A stretch of 64,000 nt of DNA. It comes from Eleusine coracana subsp. coracana (Eukaryota > Streptophyta > Magnoliopsida > Poales > Poaceae). Positions within the stretch are counted from its first letter, which is position 1. Each line of letters starts with the position of its first letter. The notes under the pieces were generated by a model. It was given only the letters and a program-made list of their open reading frames with translations. It ran no database searches and was not told the DNA's origin. Below are positions 58,015-64,000 of this stretch, piece after piece. The stretch lies in assembly GCA_032690845.1 (NCBI GenBank), contig CM064432.1, positions 58,836,071 to 58,900,070 of the forward strand, written 5' to 3'. Position numbers and translations under genes: made by a program.

Positions 58015-61000
58015 AACTGCCGGGGACTAGGGCAGCCCGAGGCAGTTCAAGAACTCCGTAGCCTATGTCGGCTACATCGCCCAATGGTGGTTTTCTTGTC
58101 AGAGACTCATTTTTTCTCGGATCGCGTGGATGGCCTACTATGAGACCTCGGTTTTGCAAATGGGCTCGGGGTAGGCACACATGGTAGAGGAGGTGGACTT
58201 GCTCTGCTTTGGAGCAGGGATGTTGATGTGAAGCTGCAGAGTTGTGACAAGCTCCACATCGATGTTGCAGTGAAGAACCCAGATACACATGAGGAGCTCT
58301 GGCGCCTAACTGGGTTTTATGGGGAACCGAAGAAGGAATTGAGGCACAGAAGTTGGGATTGTCTGAAGATGTTAAAGGGCAGGTCACAGCTTCCTTTGAT
58401 CTGTGTAGGGGGCTTTAATAAGGTGTTGGCAGCTAATGAACAAATAGGACTGGTAAGACCGGAGGGGCAAATGCGAGGTTTCAGGGATGTTGTGGCTGAA
58501 TGTGGGTTTGCTGATCTGGGATATATTGGCCTCCCATACACCTGGGACAATAGACAACAAGGAGACCGAAATATCAAAGTAAGGTTGGACAAGGGTTTAG
58601 CTACCGATGATTTCATTGATAAGTTCAGTCATATTAAAGTCTGGCATGTCCAGACTGCCGAATCTGATCACTGTGCATTAGTAGTGGAATGCTCGGAAAC
58701 CAGAAGGCGAAGACGCTGTGGGCGTGCATTTAGATATGAAAATATGTGGCAGAGGGACCCAACGTATGATGACCAGGTGCATGCTGCGTGGTCAAATTTG
58801 GAAGGGCCGCCAACTTTGGAAGGACTACAGCAAAATATTGCAAGGCTCACATCATCGCTTCATCAGTGGGAGTACACCCACTTTGGTTCGGTGAGGAAAA
58901 ATATTGATAAACTGAGAAAGGAACTTGAACAAGTACGTGGTGACATGGTCGGATGTGGGCCGTCTAGAAGGGAGAAGCATCTCATGGCGCGCATGTCAGA
59001 GATGCTATCAAGGGAGGAAATCATGGAGAAACAACGATCACGACTTGACTGGCTAAAGGATGGTGATCGAAATATATCATTATTTCAGGCTAAAGCAAAG
59101 GAACGAACAAGATCCAACCGGATAAAATCTCTGAAATTACCGGATGGATGTTTGTGCACAAAGCAAGAAGAAGTGGAAGGGGCGGCAGTGGATTTCTATA
59201 AGGATCTTTTCACCGCGCAGGTGCATCTACAGCCGGAGGAGACCCTTGAACATGTCTCGCCAAAGGTGACACAGGAGATGAATGAGTTGCTCACACGACC
59301 TTTCACGGCCGAAGAAGTCAAAGCTGCTCTCTTTATGATGGGCCCGAACAAAGCTCCTGGACCGGATGGCTTGACGGCAGGTTTCTATCAATTGCATTGG
59401 GATCTGGTTGGTCCACGAATAACAGAAGCAGTGCTGAATTTTCTTAATGGAGGTGTTCTGCCGGAGGAGCTTAACAAGACAACGATAGTCCTCATTCCAA
59501 AATGTAAGAACCCCCAAGAGATGAAACAATTCAGACCTATCTCCCTATCCAACGTCCTCTATAAAATCTGTTCAAAGGTTCTTGCTAATAGGATGAGGAG
59601 CTTCCTTGATGAGATAATCGCGGAGGAGCAAAGTGCCTTTGTTCTAGGGAGACTCATCACGGATAACGTGCTTATAGCATATGAATGCACTAACTACTTG
59701 AAGAGGAAGAAAGGGAAGACAGGCGCCTGTGCTATCAAGCTTGATATGGCAAAGGCGTACGATAGGGTGGAGTGGGAATACCTGGAAGGAATTATGCTAA
59801 AGCTAGGCCTTGATTCACACTTTGTAGCATTAGTTATGAGATGTGTTTCCTCTGTCTCTTTCTCCATCAAAGTTAATGGGGCCCTGTCGCCAAGTTTCAA
59901 ACCCACAAGGGGGATACGACAGGGCGACCCCATTTCCCCCTACTTGTTCCTGCTATGTTTAGAAGGCTTTGTCATGTCTCTTCAAAGGGATTGGTCCAGT
60001 GCATATCTCTCGAGGTGTTCGAGTGGGAATCCACTCTCTGTGGGTATCGCATTTGCTTTTTGCGGATGACTGCATTGTTTTTTCAGAAGTGACGCAAAGA
60101 GGAGCCAATAGACTAATAGAGATCCTTGACAAATATTCGAGGGGCTCGGGACAGATGGTAAACAAAGATAAGTCTACAATCTTCTTTAGTACAAACTGTC
60201 CAGATAATGATAAGGCGATTATGAGGGATGCGTTGGATATCCAGCAGGAGGCCTTGGCAGAAAAATATCTAGGGCTCCCAACAGCAGTTGGCAGATCAAC
60301 GAAAGAGGCATTTGAGTACATGCCTTCAAGAATGAGAGGCCTCATAGGCGGCTGGAGTGGCAAGGAAGCTAGCTGTGCAGGAAGAGAAGTACTCCTGAAA
60401 TCGGTGGCGCAGGCAATCCCGACATATTCCATGAGTTGCTTCCTCCTACCCAAATCCACATGTAAAGAGATGAGACAAGTAATAGCAAATTACTGGTGGG
60501 GTAGTGCAGCTGATAGTCGACGGATTCATTGGCTGCGATGGGAACGCTTGACATGGCCGAAGAGTAAAGGTGGAATGGGATTTCGAGATCTATACCTTTT
60601 TAACTTGGCCATGTTAGGTAAACAAGGATGGCGGTTGATCACAAGACCTGAGTCCTTATGTGCAGGAGTGCTGCGAGGAAGATACTATCATGACTCGGAC
60701 TTTATGAACCGCAACAAAAAGAAGAAGGCGAGTTTCACGTGGCGTGCTATCATGGCAGGTCGTGAGACGCTGCAATTGGGGCTGGTAAAGCACATTGGCG
60801 ATGGATAAGATACAAATATATGGAGAGATAGATGGTTGCCCAACCACTTCAGTGGCAAACCTCTTACACCAGTGGAAGGCCAAAACATTAGACGGGTCTC
60901 AGAACTGATTGACGACCAAGGTAAATGGGATGAGGCCTTGATCCGTCAGTGCTTTGTTGGTATTGATGCGGAGGCGATACTACGCACTTCCCTGCAGGCG

Positions 61001-62092
61001 ACAAACCAGGATATATGGGCATGGGAACCAGAGAAACATGGCATGTACTCAGTGAAGACTGCATATAAGCTACTGGATGCAAGACGGCACCAGGCAGAGA
61101 CTAGGGGGGATGCTGGGCCGTCTACATCAGACACATGGAAAAGTATTTGAAAACTTGAAGTCCCGCCAAAAGTGAAGGTATTTTGGTGGAGAGTGATACA
61201 TGAGTTTCTACCAGCTCGACAGGTGCTAAAGAGGAAACATATAGAGCAAATTGCAAATTGTGAGACGTGTGGAGCAGAAGAGGAGTCTATTGCACACACG
61301 TTAATGCATTGCACTATTGCTCGGATCTTTTGAGAGCAGATCAAGGCCATGATAGGGATCAAATTACCACACCTACACCCGCATACCTGGACTCATGATA
61401 TTCTGACATGGGGTTCACAAAGGGAAAGAGCGATTATAGTGTGTGGCATGTGGTCGCTCTGGATGCAGCGGAATAGGAGGAGGCATGGGGAATCGACTAT
61501 GCCAGTGAAACAAGCAATTATATGAGTCCGAGATACGGCCTATGACCTGTGGCAACTCAATCATTCACCTGTGAGTGTGCTAAAGGAGCATAGGGCTGAG
61601 TCTTGGAAACCTCCCTAGTCGGGGTGGGCAAAATGTAATGCTGACGGTGCTTTTATGGAAGCAAAAAGGTTAGGCGGGACTGGTGCTGTTCTACGTGATG
61701 AGCAGGGGCGAACTATTGCTAGACGAAGCTAGAAGTATGACAACTGCATGGATGCGATGACAATGGAAGCAATGACATGCCGAGATGCCCTCTTATATGC
61801 AGTGAGTTTGGGATTTCAGAAGATTCAGCTTGAGACAGATTGCCAAGAGCTACTTCGCCTATGGGCGACCTGACATCAACAACGATCGCCGATTATGGGA
61901 ATCCTTAGGGAGATTGATGTGCTTAGTCATAGTCTAGTGGGTTTCCTTTTCTCCTTTGTGAGGCGAAGCTCTAATAAGGTAGCCCATGAACTAGCTAAAC
62001 AAGGCATGTTAGGCTTGCAGATGGGGGAGTGGCAGACAGCCCCTATGTGCATACATGGCTTGTTGCTGACTGATTGTAATCCTCCTGGTTAA
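58015..62092 (+). pseudogene. LINE ORF2 (endonuclease, reverse transcriptase, RNase H) with frame breaks
   Basis: The endonuclease region starts near 58015 (NCRGLG-type start, then VVFLSETHFF) with an early stop. The main frame runs 58228-60069: GFYGEPKKELRHRSW, LPYTWDN, then SDHCALVV. Next comes the reverse transcriptase, with NKAPGPDGLTAGFYQ, LIPKCKNPQEMKQFRPISL, IKLDMAKAYDRVEWEYLE and RGIRQGDPISPYLF. A frameshift near 59990-60060 moves the YADD-type motif (SHLLFADDCIVF) to another frame, open to 60808. Further stops follow, with a zinc-ribbon-like CETC/H region near 61260. A plant-type RNase H (KCNADGAF, then LETDCQEL) ends near 62092. Roles are target-primed reverse transcription; this copy is inactive. 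Confidence 0.88.
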
Positions 62093-62147
62093 ACAATTAA
62101 TGGAATCGATAGTTACTCAAAAAAAAAAAAAAAAGAGGCGGTGAGGG

Positions 62148-62460
62148 ACCGCTAGACGCAGGGCAGCGCGTGGCTCTTGCCGCCATGTAGCATAAAACAG
62201 GGTGGCTTTCGCGCATGGCGATGCACCGACTGAATACACACATTCCCCGCATGCACCTATGAAATTGAACTTTTCATCAGTGCAAAATATCGAGCATTAG
62301 GGATTTCGTTTTGGATAATATGGTTCATGTTTCTTTTTATTTGGCGGGTAATTCCTTATTGAAGCACTATTACAGTTAACTTTATTCAGGCATTCAGAGT
62401 CCATGCAAACTATATTCAGTCTTTTCTCATGCACGGCAAGCACGCTCCAGCTCCGACACC
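62148..62460. other. Spacer between LINE and EG45-like gene
   Basis: Nothing recognised; the right half is the likely 3' untranslated region of the minus-strand gene. Confidence 0.4.
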
Positions 62461-63169
62461 CTACGGGCAATTCCTGTGAAAACATATCAACACACGTTTC
62501 GCGTCACGCTAGTTAGTATATCACTGGATACACCTCCGAAAAAAAAAGTTTGTATATGGTATAGGAAAGCATGCACGTACGTGGGGTTGAAAGTGACTTT
62601 GACCTCGCCAGCGTCGGTGTTGGCGATCTTGGAGAAGGCCTCCTTGGAGAGGTCGATGGTGCTCTGGCACCCGTCGCTGCTTGCGCACTCGTCCACGATC
62701 TTCACCGTGACGCTGTTGCCGGTGCACGGGTTGCCGGACCCGGAATACGCCGGGCCGGTGCACCGCACGCGGTAGCACTGCCCGCACACGGCCCCGTTGT
62801 TCCAGAATGAGTCGCTCGCCGCCGCTATCATGTTGCCCATGTTGGCGTACTCGTAGCACGCCGATGCTGCATACAAACACAGATCACAGAGAACAAGTAG
62901 TCCAATTAACAACGACCCAGCGACAGAACTTGCCACGCGAAGAAAACAAATTATCGCGTCATGTTGAAGGACTCGCTAATAAGGCCGTAGTGTTTTGTCA
63001 CGATACAACAGCTAAGACCGCAGCTACAACTACAGTTGTTGTTAGTTGATTTACGAGTGTACTGCGTGTAGAACGTGGCGACTCCAGATGCCGCTGTGGC
63101 AATCGAAGCTGCGCCTAGTAGAGCTAGAGCCATGACAATGAACATGGAGCTCATTTTGGTCATTGCCAT
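62461..63169 (-). CDS. EG45-like domain / plant natriuretic peptide-like secreted protein
   Basis: A small secreted protein with an expansin-like double-psi beta-barrel (RlpA-type); family members include plant natriuretic peptides acting in the apoplast on water and ion balance. Exon 1 is 63055-63169, exon 2 is 62581-62866 and exon 3 is 62461-62473. Phases close across all three, giving 137 residues. The signal peptide is MAMTKMSSMFIVMALALLGAASIATA. The mature start has GVATFYTQYTPSACY, where the PS join is created by splicing. Then come ACYEYANMGNMIAAAS, WNNGAVCGQCYRVRC, CTGNSVTVKIVDECAS and CQSTIDLSKEAFSKIA. Six or more paired cysteines and the KIVDEC motif are typical. The last tiny exon (TNCP ending) is supported only by phase and a GT/AG pair. 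Confidence 0.88.
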
Positions 63170-64000
63170 GGTGGTCAAGTGGAAGAAGGCAAGCAAATTA
63201 TGACTTTGACTCGTGAAACAGTCAAGCGAGGGAAGATAAGTGATCCTTATTCGATCTGACGACACATCCTAAACTGAAGATACGATAAATCAGTACTGTC
63301 ACTAATGAAGCTTCCTTGTCAAGATGCGTAATCAAAATGCAAAAAAACAAGTGGACTGACTTGTATAGTCTTTACAAACGGGAGTCAACGGAGTGCAGAT
63401 TTCAAGTTTTTATGAAATACTAATGTCTAGCAACAATGTGGCTATATGCTCCAAATTTTACTTAGGAATAATTATCCTTCATGTAAGCAGAGTGGAAAGG
63501 GGAAACAGCGAAGAGAAGGAACCCGTGTATAACAAGAAGAATTGGGTGCACGAGGAGCTTTCATTTTTTTTTTAAAACAAAATCACCATTACACATTTTG
63601 ACTATTGTAATTATTCAGCTAATCAACAACCTCTGGACAAGGTTTGCATTATTATCAGCAGCTCCACGGCGAAGGGCCACTGAAAAGTACTAGAACACTT
63701 TCAATAAAATCACACTGAGAATCAGAGGAATATCAGGGAGTCTACCTTCATCCTTTAACGTTCCATTCATCCTCTAGATAAGACTAGCAATACAGCAATG
63801 TAATGATTTATCTGAACTTCAAAATCATGATGTATAAGGGGCATTGAAGTTTTTTTATAACAAACTATATAGAATAAAATTCTTATCATTTTCCATATTA
63901 TTTCTGGCATCCTTTCCACCCGGTATGCAGGTGGAACAAGGGTAAACAAAAAATTGGCCAGAAAAATGTCTCTGTACATATATATGTGGGATGCAAAGAA
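63170..64000. other. Intergenic, no gene recognised
   Basis: Promoter side of the EG45-like gene, then AT-rich DNA with a T-run near 63567. I see no gene or element. Confidence 0.45.

Larger units (their letters stand above)
56254..62134 (+). mobile_element. Near full-length L1-type plant LINE with poly(A) and 13-bp target duplication
   Basis: The 5.9-kb element is flanked by GAGGCGGTGAGGG at 56241-56253 and 62135-62147. It ends in an A16 tail (62119-62134). It carries ORF1 (56628-57719) and an ORF2 region (about 58015-62092) with endonuclease, reverse transcriptase and RNase H. A GC-rich 5' untranslated region of 374 bp precedes ORF1, suggesting the 5' end is nearly complete. Both ORFs carry frame breaks, so it is not autonomous now. 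The intact target duplication implies a fairly recent insertion. Confidence 0.93.

Noticed and set aside
62521..62880. A 119-codon minus-strand ORF in another frame of the EG45-like gene
   Set aside because: Shadow frame; the cysteine-rich frame matches the family.

Overview
The window is nuclear DNA from a grass (Poaceae, probably a panicoid such as sorghum, maize or a relative). Reasons: intron-containing plant gene families; coding exons that are very GC-rich at their 5' ends next to AT-rich introns and intergenic DNA; grass-type Stowaway, Tourist-like and hAT-type MITEs; a gypsy-type solo LTR; and plant L1-type LINEs. Species cannot be fixed from the sequence alone.

Layout. 0.3-1.1 kb: 5' part of a divergent 14-3-3 gene (minus; its 3' end is off the window). 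2.0-4.6 kb: three-exon NPF/PTR transporter (minus). 5.2-5.7 kb: two MITEs. 7.9-9.1 kb: five-exon plant cysteine oxidase (plus). 10-12.4 kb: a GATA zinc-finger pseudogene broken by an inversion, between two copies of a ~140-bp sequence. 12.6-14.8 kb: 5'-truncated, decayed LINE. 15.2-16.4 kb: solo LTR. 17.1-17.5 kb: three tandem 140-bp repeats. 17.6-20.2 kb: DAHP synthase (shikimate pathway) pseudogene (minus). 22.1-23.1 kb: intronless trihelix transcription factor. 24.3-27.4 kb: four-exon gene for an unrecognised, probably plastid membrane protein. 29.9-31.1 kb: nested Stowaway MITEs. 32.9-33.9 kb: EXORDIUM-like secreted protein (minus). 37.5-40.3 kb and 41.0-44.0 kb: a tandem pair of nitronate monooxygenase-like genes, the first dead and the second intact. 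46.7-47.2 kb: EPF-like secreted peptide. 49.0-55.5 kb: large MBD plus C2H2 zinc-finger protein with a 17-residue repeat array. 56.25-62.13 kb: near full-length LINE with a 13-bp target-site duplication. 62.5-63.2 kb: EG45/plant-natriuretic-peptide-like secreted protein (minus).

The genes are independent plant transcription units and do not form a pathway cluster. Exon boundaries were placed by hand from GT/AG sites, reading-phase agreement and family resemblance. For NPF, PCO, the 24-kb gene, NMO, EPFL, MBD and EG45 every splice phase closes, giving 575, 255, 295, 336, 127, 1146 and 137 residues. The best candidates for follow-up are the inverted GATA locus, the MBD protein's repeat domain, the multiply disabled DAHP synthase and the nested transposons with readable target-site duplications. 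I saw no CRISPR array, rRNA or convincing tRNA, and nothing I would call a new molecular system.
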